From Treponema sp. (GTDB lineage Bacteria > Spirochaetota > Spirochaetia > Treponematales > Breznakiellaceae): 35,344 nt of DNA. The stretch is from positions 1 to 35,344 of the forward strand of contig JAISMC010000080.1 of the NCBI GenBank assembly GCA_031276965.1. The letters run 5' to 3'. Below are positions 22,351 to 30,844 of the stretch, one piece after another; the first letter of the stretch is position 1, and each line of letters begins with the position of its first letter. A program made the translations under genes and the position numbers. The notes beneath the pieces are model-generated. The model worked only from the letters and a program-made list of their open reading frames with translations, was not told where the DNA came from and did no database searches.

Positions 22351-23142
22351 ATGCGCAACAAACTTACAAAAGAACCGGCGGTCTGCGGCTTCAATACGGT
22401 AACTGCCCTGGGGGAGTATCACCCCGATACCATCAACAGGCTTTTTCTCCGGGAAGACCGTTTTTCTCTTTTTACCAAGGTATGCAAAAATCTGGCGGAA
22501 CGGAAGCGGCCCTATAAAATATGCGATGATGAAGAGCTGGAACGGATCTGCAAGAGCCCCCGGCATCAGGGGGTGGTGGCGATGATCGAAGAACCCCTGG
22601 TGGAGTCCATAAACCGGGATGACCTTGAGCTGTGGGCCCGGGAAGGCAGGACGGGACTGGTGCTTCATTCGGTGGGGAACGATCATAACCTGGGGGCCAT
22701 GGTCCGTTCCGCCGCATTTTTCGATGTTTCCTACGTGGTGATCTCCGACGCCGATACCGAAGCCCGGTTGACCACCGCCGCCTACCGGGTGGCCGAGGGC
22801 GGGATGGAACATGTTACCTTCCGCAAAGTCCGGGATACCGCCGCCTTTATTAAAAGCGCCTCAAAACAGCTGGTTACCATTGGGACCGATGTGCGGGCCA
22901 GGTGGCGGATCCGGGATCTGGGAACTATCGTCCAGGGCAAGGCCTCTTCCTTAAAGACAGGCTTTCCGTCAAGCGGAAGGCCGGGAATTGCCCTTGTGGT
23001 GGGGAACGAGGAAACCGGACTGCCCCAGGAGGTGCAGATCCACTGTTCCGCGCTGGTGCGTATCCCCGGAACGGGCCTCCTTGAAAGCCTCAACGTAGCC
23101 CAGGCTGCGGCAGTTTTTCTCCATGAAATTTTCGAGCTTTAG
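22351..23142 (+). CDS. TrmH/SpoU family RNA methyltransferase
   Basis: This SAM-dependent 2'-O-ribose methyltransferase of tRNA or rRNA has 263 residues. An N-terminal substrate-binding region (to about residue 100) precedes the SPOUT knot domain. Motif 1 is seen in LVLHSVGNDHNLGAMVRSAAFF, motif 2 in IALVVGNEETGLPQEV, and motif 3 in VRIPGTGLLESLNVAQAAAVFLHE. Whether it methylates tRNA G18 or 23S rRNA G2251 cannot be told. The ATG follows a consensus TATAAT by 6 bases with no RBS. The last 20 bases overlap the next gene, which is therefore likely co-translated. Confidence 0.88.
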   Translation: MRNKLTKEPAVCGFNTVTALGEYHPDTINRLFLREDRFSLFTKVCKNLAERKRPYKICDDEELERICKSPRHQGVVAMIEEPLVESINRDDLELWAREGRTGLVLHSVGNDHNLGAMVRSAAFFDVSYVVISDADTEARLTTAAYRVAEGGMEHVTFRKVRDTAAFIKSASKQLVTIGTDVRARWRIRDLGTIVQGKASSLKTGFPSSGRPGIALVVGNEETGLPQEVQIHCSALVRIPGTGLLESLNVAQAAAVFLHEIFEL

Positions 23143-24046
23143 GACCTTTTTTGCCTCCCTTAAAGAGAAGCCTCCTGATAAGCGGTCTACGGGCCGCTTT
23201 CTCCGGGATCTTTTTGAAATGGACCCGCCTCCTGATTTTATGCCGGTACTGAGGGATGCCGCAGCCCTCGCCGCCGGCGCATACCGCATAAGAACCGGCG
23301 CTGCCGGCGCCGTAGCCGCAAGGCTCAACCGGCGGTATCTGCGGCTCCGCTTTGTTCAGGAGGAATTGGGAAAGCTTGATTTTAAAAAAGCAAAAAACGG
23401 AACCGCCTTTGACGATTTTATTTTCGAGCAGACCGATTTTTCAACCTATAACAAAATTGATGAGGACATATTCCGGCAGTTCTATATTGATGGTTTTGAC
23501 GATTTTAGCAGCGCTTTTTTTGAAAAGGCCTTCGGCATAAGCCGGGAAGCCGCGTTGGCCGCCGTCAGGAAGGGATACCAAAGGACGGGGACATTGTACT
23601 TACAGCGGAAATCCGGTACGCCGGACGGATCTGGGGGCCTTCCCCGTTTTCTGCTTCTCTCTATTATGAGGACCCTCCAAACCAGCCTGGATTTTTTGCC
23701 CCTCATCGCGGCGGAGGAGATCCTGGCGGAGTGTAATGCCCTGATCCGTTTTTTGCAAAAGGAGACCCGGCCTTTACAGGAGACATTGATAGATGCGGAG
23801 AGTTTTTTTTATCTGGCCCGGAACTTCAATATATTCTTCGGCTGTCTGCTCTGCAGCCTGGACAAAGCCGTCTTTACCCATGACGACGGCATGGAGACGC
23901 TCTTAACAGCAGGCCCCGGCCAGGGCAAAGCCGCGGGGAACCTTGCCCTCTACGGCGTCTTTCATCCCGGCGGCAAGGCCTGTACCATCCCCCTGGTTTC
24001 AACCAAGCTCCGCTTCGATACGGTTCAAACGTCATTTTTCCAATGA
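23123..24046 (+). CDS. Unknown conserved-looking protein, coupled to TrmH
   Basis: I do not recognise this 307-residue protein. It has no signal peptide and no clear membrane segment, and it is rich in Phe and Leu. Visible features include KSTGRFLRDLFEMDPPPDFMP-like N-terminal text, a basic region ARLNRRYLRLRFVQEELGKLDF, an aromatic/acidic central part (FDDFIFEQTDFSTYNKIDED) and helices LLLSIMRTLQTSLDFLPLIAAEEI and FYLARNFNIFFGCLLCSLD. It begins within the last 20 bases of trmH, so expression is coupled to that RNA methyltransferase. A terminator-like stem follows at 24095. It is probably a cytoplasmic spirochaete-specific protein. Confidence 0.7.
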   Translation: MKFSSFRTFFASLKEKPPDKRSTGRFLRDLFEMDPPPDFMPVLRDAAALAAGAYRIRTGAAGAVAARLNRRYLRLRFVQEELGKLDFKKAKNGTAFDDFIFEQTDFSTYNKIDEDIFRQFYIDGFDDFSSAFFEKAFGISREAALAAVRKGYQRTGTLYLQRKSGTPDGSGGLPRFLLLSIMRTLQTSLDFLPLIAAEEILAECNALIRFLQKETRPLQETLIDAESFFYLARNFNIFFGCLLCSLDKAVFTHDDGMETLLTAGPGQGKAAGNLALYGVFHPGGKACTIPLVSTKLRFDTVQTSFFQ

Positions 24047-24094
24047 ACCCCGGCCCGGCGGAGAGCATCAGTATTACGCTATGTCAAACAAAAA

Positions 24095-24116
24095 GGGATC
24101 GGGTTTCCCCGATCCC
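24095..24116 (+). terminator. Stem-loop after the trmH-unknown pair
   Basis: GGGATCGGG, TTTC, CCCGATCCC, followed after some bases by ACTTTTTTAA. The stem is perfect, preceded by an A-run and followed by a delayed T-run, so it may stop transcription from both directions. Confidence 0.65.
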
Positions 24117-24189
24117 CCAATAACTTTTTTAAATAACGGCTGCTTTCCCCGGCATTTTTAAATACAAAACTTCCCAATGGCAGTTGTCC

Positions 24190-24252
24190 GCCGGAGAAAG
24201 AATCACCGGATTGTTTGAAAATCCGGCTGCTTCTCTTCTCTCCTTCTCCGGC
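24190..24252. terminator. Nested stem structure 3' of the small exported protein gene
   Basis: Outer arms GCCGGAGAA (24190-24198) and TTCTCCGGC (24244-24252) are perfect and enclose a second stem, CCGGATT and AATCCGG (24206-24226). It lies 36 bases past the stop of the minus-strand gene at 24288. A 3' terminator or processing structure is the simplest reading. Confidence 0.5.
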
Positions 24253-24287
24253 AAACTTAAATTATGGATGCATCCCCATGCCGGGTA

Positions 24288-24803
24288 CTAATTCCATTCC
24301 TGTCTGCCCCTGCCGGATCTTCTGTTCCACATCCACGATCCGGGCATATTCCGGAAATGCCGCTGGTTATAGTGGTGCATCATCATCCTGCGCTCCGGCC
24401 CGGGAAATCCGTAGCCGGAAAAGGGCCCGGCGTCTGCCATGACAGGGGCGGGCAGATCGTAATTTCTGCCGTCAAGGGTTACTTTTGTAACCCGGAGGAG
24501 ATGCCTTTCTTTCTCCACCCCGCCCCTGTCTCTGCGGTGAAGAGGCCTGACAAAACCTTCAAGGGTAACACCGGCCCCTTCTTTGAGCCCGTCAACAAAG
24601 CCGATAAGTCTTTCCAGGCCGGCGACATAGTAGGTTGCCGTATCGTTCTCCAGGGCGATTCTTCCATCAATAAGGGAGAGGGTTCCGCTTACCGTAACGG
24701 CGGGCGGCTGCCGCCATCCTTCCCGGTCCTGACGATCCCGGGATTGGGCAAAAGCCCCGGCGGCGATTACTATCAGAATGGCAAAAAAAACGCTTTTCTT
24801 CAT
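24288..24803 (-). CDS. Small exported protein, OB-fold-like region
   Basis: This 171-residue protein has a clear signal peptide (MKKSVFFAILIVIAAGAFAQ). The mature part opens with a basic linker, then a beta-rich segment, VTVSGTLSLIDGRIALENDTATYYVAGLERLIGFVD, followed by LKEGAGVTLEGFV and LLRVTKVTLDGRNYDL. This is reminiscent of small periplasmic OB-fold proteins. The C-terminus is rich in Met, His and Arg (RRMMMHHYNQRHFRN, then MWNRRSGRGR), which could bind metal; that is speculation. An AGGAG precedes the ATG. No neighbour suggests a role. Confidence 0.7.
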   Translation of the reverse strand: MKKSVFFAILIVIAAGAFAQSRDRQDREGWRQPPAVTVSGTLSLIDGRIALENDTATYYVAGLERLIGFVDGLKEGAGVTLEGFVRPLHRRDRGGVEKERHLLRVTKVTLDGRNYDLPAPVMADAGPFSGYGFPGPERRMMMHHYNQRHFRNMPGSWMWNRRSGRGRQEWN

Positions 24804-25158
24804 AGTTCATACTCCTGGTTTGGAAATACGGGCTGCCGATATGCCGCGCTCTGGTTCAGCATATCAAGCAGCCTGGGCAACCCCTGTGGAACCAACGGCC
24901 CATCAGTATATAAGCAAATATCATGCCAAGTCTTTATAAGATGATAATAGAGGCGCAGGCCGGGAATTTCCCCTCTAAAAAAGGGAAAATGCTCCTGTTT
25001 TTTGGAGTCCGGCGCTGTTCCCCTCCGGTCCGGTGAGAAGTGTTTTTACGCACCAGGTAATTTTTGCCCACTATGAATGACTCTCCCCGCCCTGAAGGAT
25101 GGAGCATGGACCCGGCCCCCAATCAAAAAAAGGATGGGCGGAGTGTCGTTTTTTCCGG
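24804..25158. other. 355-bp spacer between two minus-strand genes
   Basis: No gene is supported. The AGGAG and leader of the exported protein lie at the left end. The middle is less GC-rich and contains short A- and T-tracts (CCCTCTAAAAAAGGG at about 24975), which on either strand form only weak stems. The right end is the 3' flank of the LarA-like gene. No riboswitch-like structure is evident. Confidence 0.6.
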
Positions 25159-26544
25159 TCAAATGTTTGAATTGGGGACTTTTTCAAAACGTTTCCGCCC
25201 GGCCCAGAGACCCAGGGCGGGATTAGGTACAAAAAAGATACGTTCCCCGCCGGACAGGATGTTTGTCCCCAATTTGAGGGAACGGGGATTGTACCGGCTC
25301 AGGGTCTTTTCCAGATTCCCCCAGGCATAACCGGCCGCCTCAAGATCGGCGGCGCCGAGGCCCGGGCCGGGACAGTAACGCACGGTGAAACGCCCCTCGG
25401 GGGAGCCGTGGATTAGATGGGCGGCGGCGCTGAGGCTTTCCGCCAATTCCCGGTCCTCCGCGGCCCGCCGCCGGATAATTTCCCCGGAACGGTAGCCGTG
25501 GCGGCGGATAAGCCTGTCAAGACCGGGATCCTCTCCAAAGCCTTCAAGTCCCGGCGCCAGAATGAGGAGTTCCCCCCCGTCGGCAATGGCCATGCGGGTC
25601 CGGTAGATCGCCTTGTTTCCCAGCCAGGTGGTTCTGAATTCCTCCGGGTCCAGGTAAACCACCATCTTCGAGACCGGTTCGTCCAGCAAGCTTACATTTA
25701 CCCGGCGGGCCAGGGTGGAAGCCTCTTCAAAACAGGAACGGCCAAAACCTGCATAAAGCCCCCGGACGATGGGACGGCCCCCGGCTCCATCTACCACCGT
25801 AAGGACCCATAACACCGGAGGCAGCAGGGAACCGAAGCGCCGCATCCCTTCGTCAAAAAGGGCCCTTACGGGGGTGCTGGTTCTCCCCATAATCCGCTCC
25901 AGGCCGAAGACCGCCCCCAGGTAATGGCTTTTATCAATGGCCTCTTTGCCGCCGGTCCCTATAAAAACATTTTTGGCGTGGTTTGCCATACCCGCTATTT
26001 CGTGGGGAACCACCTGGCCTATGGAAATAATCAAGGTACAGCCGCCTGATGATGTACCGGCGCACAGCCGCCGGTTCACCTGTACCGGCCAGTCGTAACG
26101 GACTGCGCCTTCCGAAATTTGTTCAACCCAGTCCGCTTCCAGCCGGCCCAGATTGCTTACGCCCCCGCGCCAGTCGTGGGGGAGAAATTTTTCCGGCGGG
26201 GTATGGGGAAACATGCGGCGAATCTCAGCGGCCGTCATAGGCCGGTGGGTTCCCAGCGCGGGCATCACCGCCCCGAGATGGTAAGCCCCCGTTCCGGGCC
26301 GGGCGAGCTCCCGGACGGCAATATCCGTCAGGAGCCCGGCCTGGGAGTGAATGCGGGTCAAGTCCGGGGGGAGAATGATCACCGGGCCTCCCGGCCCCAA
26401 ATCGGCCAGAACCCGGCGGAGAGTTTCGGAAAACAGGCCGTCCAGATCGGCGGCGGAGAGTTCAAGATCCGTAGCGCCCCGGGCAATATAGGTTTTACCG
26501 CAGGCCGCCGCACAGGAGGAAGCGTCTATACTCAGGGGTTCCAT
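25159..26544 (-). CDS. LarA-family (nickel-pincer-type racemase/epimerase) protein
   Basis: The 461-residue protein belongs to the LarA/DUF2088 family, whose founder is nickel-dependent lactate racemase. Visible family features are LPPDLTRIHS (substrate/cofactor side), ALGTHRPMTAAEIRRMFP with the His equivalent to LarA His108, and IISIGQVVPHEIAGMANHAKNVFIGTGG. There the His and Lys correspond to LarA His174 and Lys184, the latter being the lysine that binds the pincer cofactor. These matches are by eye. No larB, larC or larE genes are in the window, so cofactor supply must come from elsewhere. The gene starts 31 bases after the phosphofructokinase stop and may be co-transcribed. Its substrate is unknown; many LarA homologues act on other 2-hydroxyacids or sugars. 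Confidence 0.75.
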   Translation of the reverse strand: MEPLSIDASSCAAACGKTYIARGATDLELSAADLDGLFSETLRRVLADLGPGGPVIILPPDLTRIHSQAGLLTDIAVRELARPGTGAYHLGAVMPALGTHRPMTAAEIRRMFPHTPPEKFLPHDWRGGVSNLGRLEADWVEQISEGAVRYDWPVQVNRRLCAGTSSGGCTLIISIGQVVPHEIAGMANHAKNVFIGTGGKEAIDKSHYLGAVFGLERIMGRTSTPVRALFDEGMRRFGSLLPPVLWVLTVVDGAGGRPIVRGLYAGFGRSCFEEASTLARRVNVSLLDEPVSKMVVYLDPEEFRTTWLGNKAIYRTRMAIADGGELLILAPGLEGFGEDPGLDRLIRRHGYRSGEIIRRRAAEDRELAESLSAAAHLIHGSPEGRFTVRYCPGPGLGAADLEAAGYAWGNLEKTLSRYNPRSLKLGTNILSGGERIFFVPNPALGLWAGRKRFEKVPNSNI

Positions 26545-26575
26545 ACCAGCGGAGGATCACGCCAGGCGCGGATCA

Positions 26576-27934
26576 TCAATCTTCTTCTTTGCCGTATTGG
26601 GCCGCTCCGGGAGAGTTGATCATCAGCGTAGGCTGGTGGGTAGCATCCAGGGTATCCCGCCAGAGGCTGCCTTCGGGATCCACATGGTTACGGCGGGAAA
26701 CCGCCACCTTCATCGGCAGATGAACAAAGGAATTGTTCACCAGACCGATGAGTACCTTGGTTTTCCCTGCCATGGCGGCGTGGGCCGCGGCGTTCCCCAG
26801 CCGTTCACAGTAGATGGAATCGTTGGGTTCCGCCGGGGCGGAACGGATCATATAGCTGGGATCGATATACTTCAGATTAATCTCCATGTCTTCCTTATCG
26901 TTAAAGTGGGCGATGATCCGGTCCCGGAGATATATGCCCACGTCAACCAGCCTGAGGTTTCCCGATGCGTCGGTTTTTATCTCCTGCACCAGAGAATCTT
27001 GAAGGGCGCCCTCGGCAATGATGATCACCGCATGATTCCGCTTCCGCAGCCGGCTTTCCAGATGCTGTAAAAAGCCGTTGGGGCCGTCCAAATCGAAGGG
27101 CACCTCCGGAATAAGGCAGAAGTTAACCTCGTGGCTTGCCAGGGCGGTATGCACCGCGATGAACCCCGACTCCCGGCCCATAACTTTGACCAGGCCGATG
27201 CCATTGATCTGGGAGTGAGCTTCCATATGAGCGGCGGTTACCACCTCCGCCGCCTTGGACACTGCCGTATCAAAACCAAAGGACCTCTGTATAAAGGAAA
27301 AATCATTATCCACCGTTTTAGGAATCCCCACCATGGCGATCTTGAGCTTCCGGCGGCTAATCTCACCGGCTATGTCCAGAGCGCCCTTCTGGGTCCCGTC
27401 CCCGCCTATGGTAAAGAGCATGTTCAGGTTGAGCTGTTCCATGGAGTCCACGATTTTGGATACTTCCTTGCCGCCGCCCCGGGCGCTTCCCAGCACAGTA
27501 CCTCCTATCTTGTGAATATCGTCCACCACTTCGGGAGTCAGTTCTTTGGTGCTAAATTGATATTCCGGGAGAAAGCCCTTGTAACCGTAGCGTATCCCCG
27601 TGATCCGGCGCACTCCGTACCGGTACCAGAGACATCGTACAATGGCCCGGATCACATCGTTGAGGCCGGGGCAGAGACCCCCGCAGCTTACAATCCCCGC
27701 ATGGACATGCTGGGGCATAAAGTAGAGCATCTCCCGGGGTCCCGCCCGCTCAAATACCTGATTCCGTTTAAGCTCGGGCTGAGGGCCCAGAGTTACCGCT
27801 GTATCCAGCCGGATATATTCCTCATCAGTTACATAGTTGGCAATAAAATCACCCCATATTTTAGACATAATAATGGGCGACTTAATATTTCTCTTTCCCA
27901 GCTCTTCAATGGTAAAATCAAATTCTTCACTCAT
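26576..27934 (-). CDS. 6-phosphofructokinase, TP0108-like
   Basis: This glycolytic enzyme phosphorylates fructose 6-phosphate. I start at the ATG 27934 ([16 protein letters not shown]) because AAAAGGGGA lies upstream at proper spacing, giving 452 residues. Motifs: [20 protein letters not shown] (nucleotide/phosphate loop), [40 protein letters not shown] (catalytic Asp) and [16 protein letters not shown]. The combination GGDGT with PKTVDND is that of the long ATP-type enzymes of plants, trypanosomes and treponemes. TP0108 of T. pallidum, which this resembles, is ATP-dependent, so ATP is preferred over pyrophosphate as donor. This is family knowledge, not shown here. The LarA-like gene follows in the same direction. 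Confidence 0.88.
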   Translation of the reverse strand: MSEEFDFTIEELGKRNIKSPIIMSKIWGDFIANYVTDEEYIRLDTAVTLGPQPELKRNQVFERAGPREMLYFMPQHVHAGIVSCGGLCPGLNDVIRAIVRCLWYRYGVRRITGIRYGYKGFLPEYQFSTKELTPEVVDDIHKIGGTVLGSARGGGKEVSKIVDSMEQLNLNMLFTIGGDGTQKGALDIAGEISRRKLKIAMVGIPKTVDNDFSFIQRSFGFDTAVSKAAEVVTAAHMEAHSQINGIGLVKVMGRESGFIAVHTALASHEVNFCLIPEVPFDLDGPNGFLQHLESRLRKRNHAVIIIAEGALQDSLVQEIKTDASGNLRLVDVGIYLRDRIIAHFNDKEDMEINLKYIDPSYMIRSAPAEPNDSIYCERLGNAAAHAAMAGKTKVLIGLVNNSFVHLPMKVAVSRRNHVDPEGSLWRDTLDATHQPTLMINSPGAAQYGKEED

Positions 27935-27988
27935 GGACCGTCCCCTTTTATTAATACTAAACTTTTCGGGAACATCTTTCAATACGGA

Positions 27989-29035
27989 TTATTGATACAT
28001 GATGATGTAAGGCCGGGGGTCCAGTTCCATAACTTCCTTGGGGGTAAGGAGGGGATCGTCGTATCCCGCGCCGGGGATGTTAAAATTATAAAAAAGTTTG
28101 AAGGCCTTGATGGGTATATTCCTGGCCAAGGCATTGTAGGCATAGGAACGCCGTTTCAAATCCGGGGGGCCAAAGCCGTCGGCGCAGTGGACCAGCCGGA
28201 CCAGGCTGGAGCCGCTTCGTACATTTTCCCGCTGGCCGATCATGCGCCAGTTGAACTGGTGGATTACCAGCATTCTTTCGCCCAACTGATGTTCCCGGAT
28301 ATAGTCTTCCATAACCTGCTGGGCCTGGTTAATTTCGGCGGCGCTGACGGCGCCTATATCCTGCATGGGTTTGGTGGTCCGCCATTCCGGGTCCAGGGCT
28401 AAATGAACATTGGGGTACTGCAGATAGGGAAGCATCGTCTTGAGGCTTTCCACCGGATCGTAACGGCCGATTTGATGATCGATAAAGACCAGAATATTCC
28501 GTTCCAGGGCGAAACGGATATAGTCCTCCAGGATGGATTGTTTCAAAATACCGATTTCCCCTTCGGGCCAGACGGTTCCGTAGATAATATAAAAAGCTTT
28601 GATAAGCCCCCGGCCGCCGTTTACCGCTTTATATTCTTCCGCCAGGGAATCAAGCAAAGCGGATAATTCTTCCTTTGTGTAGCGGCCCAAAATTCCCATG
28701 TTCCGGGAAAGGGGACTGCCGTAAAAAGCAAGAATGTCATTGTTAAGGAGGAAGGATGCATTCCTGAGGGGGGACTTGCCCCTGGCCGCTTCGGAGGCTG
28801 CGCCGTAGGGCTTGGCAGCCTCCCCGGTCCGGTAGGCGCTGAAGTAATCGGTAAAGTAAAGGGCGGGAAACACGGGGGGTAATTCTCTGCCGGATCGTTC
28901 CGCAGTGGTTTGGGCAGAGCTTTCTCCGGGAACAACGGCGATACTTTGAGCCTCTCCCCGGATCGGAACGCCGATCAGGGCTGTTATAATCAGCAGATAA
29001 AATACCGGACGGATGTATGAGAAGAGGCTGTACAT
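27989..29035 (-). CDS. Exported protein of unknown function, TIM-barrel-like
   Basis: From the ATG at 29035 this is a 348-residue protein with a signal peptide (YIRPVFYLLIITALIGVPIRGEA, cleavage near EAQ). The start given by the track (29149) lies beyond the hairpin at 29095 and gives no signal peptide, so it is rejected. The mature part begins with a Ser/Thr linker. A conserved-looking block follows: FLLNNDILAFYGSPLSRNMG, then LIKAFYIIYGTVWPEGEIG, NILVFIDHQIGRYDPVESL and NVHLALDPEWRTTKPMQ. Alternating strands and helices with acidic ends suggest a TIM barrel, perhaps glycosidase-like. I do not recognise the family. It stands in the same direction as the phosphofructokinase gene, 54 bases upstream of that gene's start. 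Confidence 0.65.
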   Translation of the reverse strand: MYSLFSYIRPVFYLLIITALIGVPIRGEAQSIAVVPGESSAQTTAERSGRELPPVFPALYFTDYFSAYRTGEAAKPYGAASEAARGKSPLRNASFLLNNDILAFYGSPLSRNMGILGRYTKEELSALLDSLAEEYKAVNGGRGLIKAFYIIYGTVWPEGEIGILKQSILEDYIRFALERNILVFIDHQIGRYDPVESLKTMLPYLQYPNVHLALDPEWRTTKPMQDIGAVSAAEINQAQQVMEDYIREHQLGERMLVIHQFNWRMIGQRENVRSGSSLVRLVHCADGFGPPDLKRRSYAYNALARNIPIKAFKLFYNFNIPGAGYDDPLLTPKEVMELDPRPYIIMYQ

Positions 29036-29094
29036 TGTTTTTATAGTATCGGCAGGGAAACGGCAAATCATAAGCTTCCGGTTTTCAATCAGCG

Positions 29095-29125
29095 TTGTTC
29101 GAGAACCAGCCGGATTTTCGAACAA
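29095..29125. repeat. Divergent-intergenic hairpin, diverged family member
   Basis: TTGTTCGA and TCGAACAA are perfect 8-bp outer arms, with inner AACC/GGaTT pairing around AGCC. It sits in the gap between the divergent genes starting at 29035 and 29179. The outline matches the CTTGTTTCAAAACC hairpin at 20489 with CG in place of CA. Confidence 0.6.
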
Positions 29126-29178
29126 GTCCATTGAACAAAATACTAGCAAAAACCTGCCGGGAGGCTTACACTCCTTAC

Positions 29179-29961
29179 ATGAACCAGGACCAGGTTAAGG
29201 AACTTCTCCTCTCCATCGAAGACGCTCCCATGGAATTTACGGTGATCTTTTCGGGCAAGAAGAGCCGTAAGGTTAACGGTCTCTACAAACCGGACAGCCG
29301 GGAAATAATCCTGCATAACCGGAACTTTACCGATGACAACCTCCTCCTTTATACCGCTATCCACGAGTACGCCCATCACCTCCACGCCTGTTCCCGGGGA
29401 GGTTCCCTGTCCGTCCGGGCCCATACCGCTGAGTTTTGGGCTGTTTTTCACGGCCTTCTGGAAAAGGCCGAAGCGGGAAATATCTACAGGAATGTCTTTG
29501 ACGGTTCAGCGGAACTGAAGAAGCTGACGGAGACCATCAGGGAGAGGTATCTTCGCCAGAACGGAAATCTGGTCAAGGAACTGGGAAAGGCCCTCCTCCG
29601 GGCGGAGGAACTCTGCGCAGCCATAGGAGGACGTTTTGAAGACTATATTGACCGGGTTCTCCGTATCCCCCGGACGGCGGCCAGGATGATGGTAAAGATG
29701 CATCAGTACGGCCTTGACCCCGCGGTGGGTTCCGACAATATGCGTTTCCTGGCGGGAATTAGGGACGATGAAGACCGGGCCGCCGCAGAGAACGCCCTGC
29801 TTGCGGGGAAGAGCCCCGATTCGGTAAAAATTCAGACAAGAAAACCCGCTGAAGAAGATCCCCGGACAGGGCTGGAAAAAGAGCGGCTCCGGCTGGAACG
29901 GACCATAGCGTCCCTCTCCCGGCGTCTTGAAGAGGTGGAACGGAAACTGGAGGACCTGTAG
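29179..29961 (+). CDS. HExxH-containing protein with C-terminal coiled coil
   Basis: From the ATG at 29179 the protein has 260 residues. A zincin-like motif IHEYAHHLHACSR at about residues 62-74 fits HExxH, the zinc site of metallopeptidases. It is preceded by a beta-rich EFTVIFSGKKSRKVNGLYKP and followed by AHTAEFWAVFHGLLEKA. The rest is helical and ends in a Glu/Arg-rich coiled coil (LEKERLRLERTIASLSRR). No signal peptide is present, so it would act in the cytoplasm, where it might be a SprT/M78-like protease or a non-catalytic relative. RBS support is weak (GGGAGG is 15 bases upstream). The track start at 29095 lies in the hairpin and is less likely. Confidence 0.6.
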   Translation: MNQDQVKELLLSIEDAPMEFTVIFSGKKSRKVNGLYKPDSREIILHNRNFTDDNLLLYTAIHEYAHHLHACSRGGSLSVRAHTAEFWAVFHGLLEKAEAGNIYRNVFDGSAELKKLTETIRERYLRQNGNLVKELGKALLRAEELCAAIGGRFEDYIDRVLRIPRTAARMMVKMHQYGLDPAVGSDNMRFLAGIRDDEDRAAAENALLAGKSPDSVKIQTRKPAEEDPRTGLEKERLRLERTIASLSRRLEEVERKLEDL

Positions 29962-29976
29962 TCCGGCTGAATCCGG

Positions 29977-30732
29977 TTACCCCAGCGCCCCGCTTTTTTC
30001 CAGGGCCAGTACCACGGCGGCGGTACAGGCGGTCTCTGTCCGCAGGGCCCGGCTTCCCATGGAAAGCCTGATAAATCCCGCTTCCTCCAGCAGATCCCGT
30101 TCCCTGTCGGACCAGCCCCGCTCGGGACCCACCGCCAGGGTAACGGGCCGGCTCAGGGCGGGGAAACGGGCAAAGGAACCTTCGGGCCGTACATTGTCCA
30201 GGGCCACCAGAAAAGGGCCCTGCCTGATCCGTATCTGCCGGTCCTTTTCTTCCCAGGGCCGTCCGGCAAGCCATGCTTCCAGGCCGGAATAGACGGTCAG
30301 CTCCGGTATAGAAGTATCCCGGGCCTGTACCGCTCCTTCGATAAGGGCGGCCCTGGCCCCGCCGCCGCTGATCAGCCTGGTGTCCCGGTAGCTCTTTTCC
30401 CCCAGTTCGGTTCCCATCAGATCGACGGCCTCAATGCCCAGGCTGGAAAGATCCCGCAGCAGCCGCCTGAGCTGTATGGGCCGGGGAAAACCAACGGCGG
30501 CTCTGATAGGCGCCCTGGGCGGCGGACTATCCTTCAGATCCAGAGAAAAAATTACGGCCCCGTCCAGGCGTATGCTCTCTATACAGCCGTATCCCAGGCC
30601 GCCCCCCAGGAGCCCCGCCTCAAACGTATCCCCCGGTTTTTTATGGAGTACCTTGAGGAGATGAATGGTCCGTTCATCCCGGCGGGGAAGGGGATGGTCC
30701 AGTTCGTGGCTTTCAAAGAGGATGATATTCAC
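29977..30732 (-). CDS. rsmE: 16S rRNA m3U1498 methyltransferase (RsmE)
   Basis: This SPOUT-class enzyme methylates N3 of U1498 in 16S rRNA using SAM. An N-terminal PUA-like domain (FESHELDHPLPRRDERTIHLLKVLHKKPGD) precedes the knot domain. Signatures are VGFPRPIQLRRLLRDLSSLGIEAV, TLAVGPERGWSDRERDLLEEAGF and LSMGSRALRTETACTAAVVL. At 251 residues the length is normal. The start is a GTG. There is no Shine-Dalgarno and a TATACT ends 7 bases before it, inside an 18-bp palindrome, so it is probably leaderless. It converges with the HExxH gene, with 15 bases between the stops. Confidence 0.93.
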   Translation of the reverse strand: MNIILFESHELDHPLPRRDERTIHLLKVLHKKPGDTFEAGLLGGGLGYGCIESIRLDGAVIFSLDLKDSPPPRAPIRAAVGFPRPIQLRRLLRDLSSLGIEAVDLMGTELGEKSYRDTRLISGGGARAALIEGAVQARDTSIPELTVYSGLEAWLAGRPWEEKDRQIRIRQGPFLVALDNVRPEGSFARFPALSRPVTLAVGPERGWSDRERDLLEEAGFIRLSMGSRALRTETACTAAVVLALEKSGALG

Positions 30733-30734
30733 GG

Positions 30735-30752
30735 AAAACAGTATACTGTTTT
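30735..30752. promoter_or_regulatory. 18-bp perfect palindrome over the rsmE -10
   Basis: AAAACAGTATACTGTTTT is perfectly self-complementary. On the minus strand its TATACT ends 7 bases before the GTG start of rsmE. It could be a promoter with an overlapping operator; LexA-like or phage-like repressor sites have similar size, but no regulator is nominated. No good -35 is seen. Confidence 0.5.
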
Positions 30753-30844
30753 TCCGCTTATGTTTTGTAGTATGCGGAAGAAATCCCGCGCCGCATGCAT
30801 TAATGCCGGGTATTATTCAGGAGGCAGACCGGTTTGGACCGGCG

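Noticed and set aside
27131-28402. 423-residue plus-strand ORF across the phosphofructokinase and the exported protein genes
   Set aside because: It spans two well-supported minus-strand genes and their intergenic region and shows no recognisable domain.
29095-29178. Upstream ATG start for the HExxH protein
   Set aside because: It begins inside a hairpin, has no RBS, and would add 28 residues unlike the rest of the protein.
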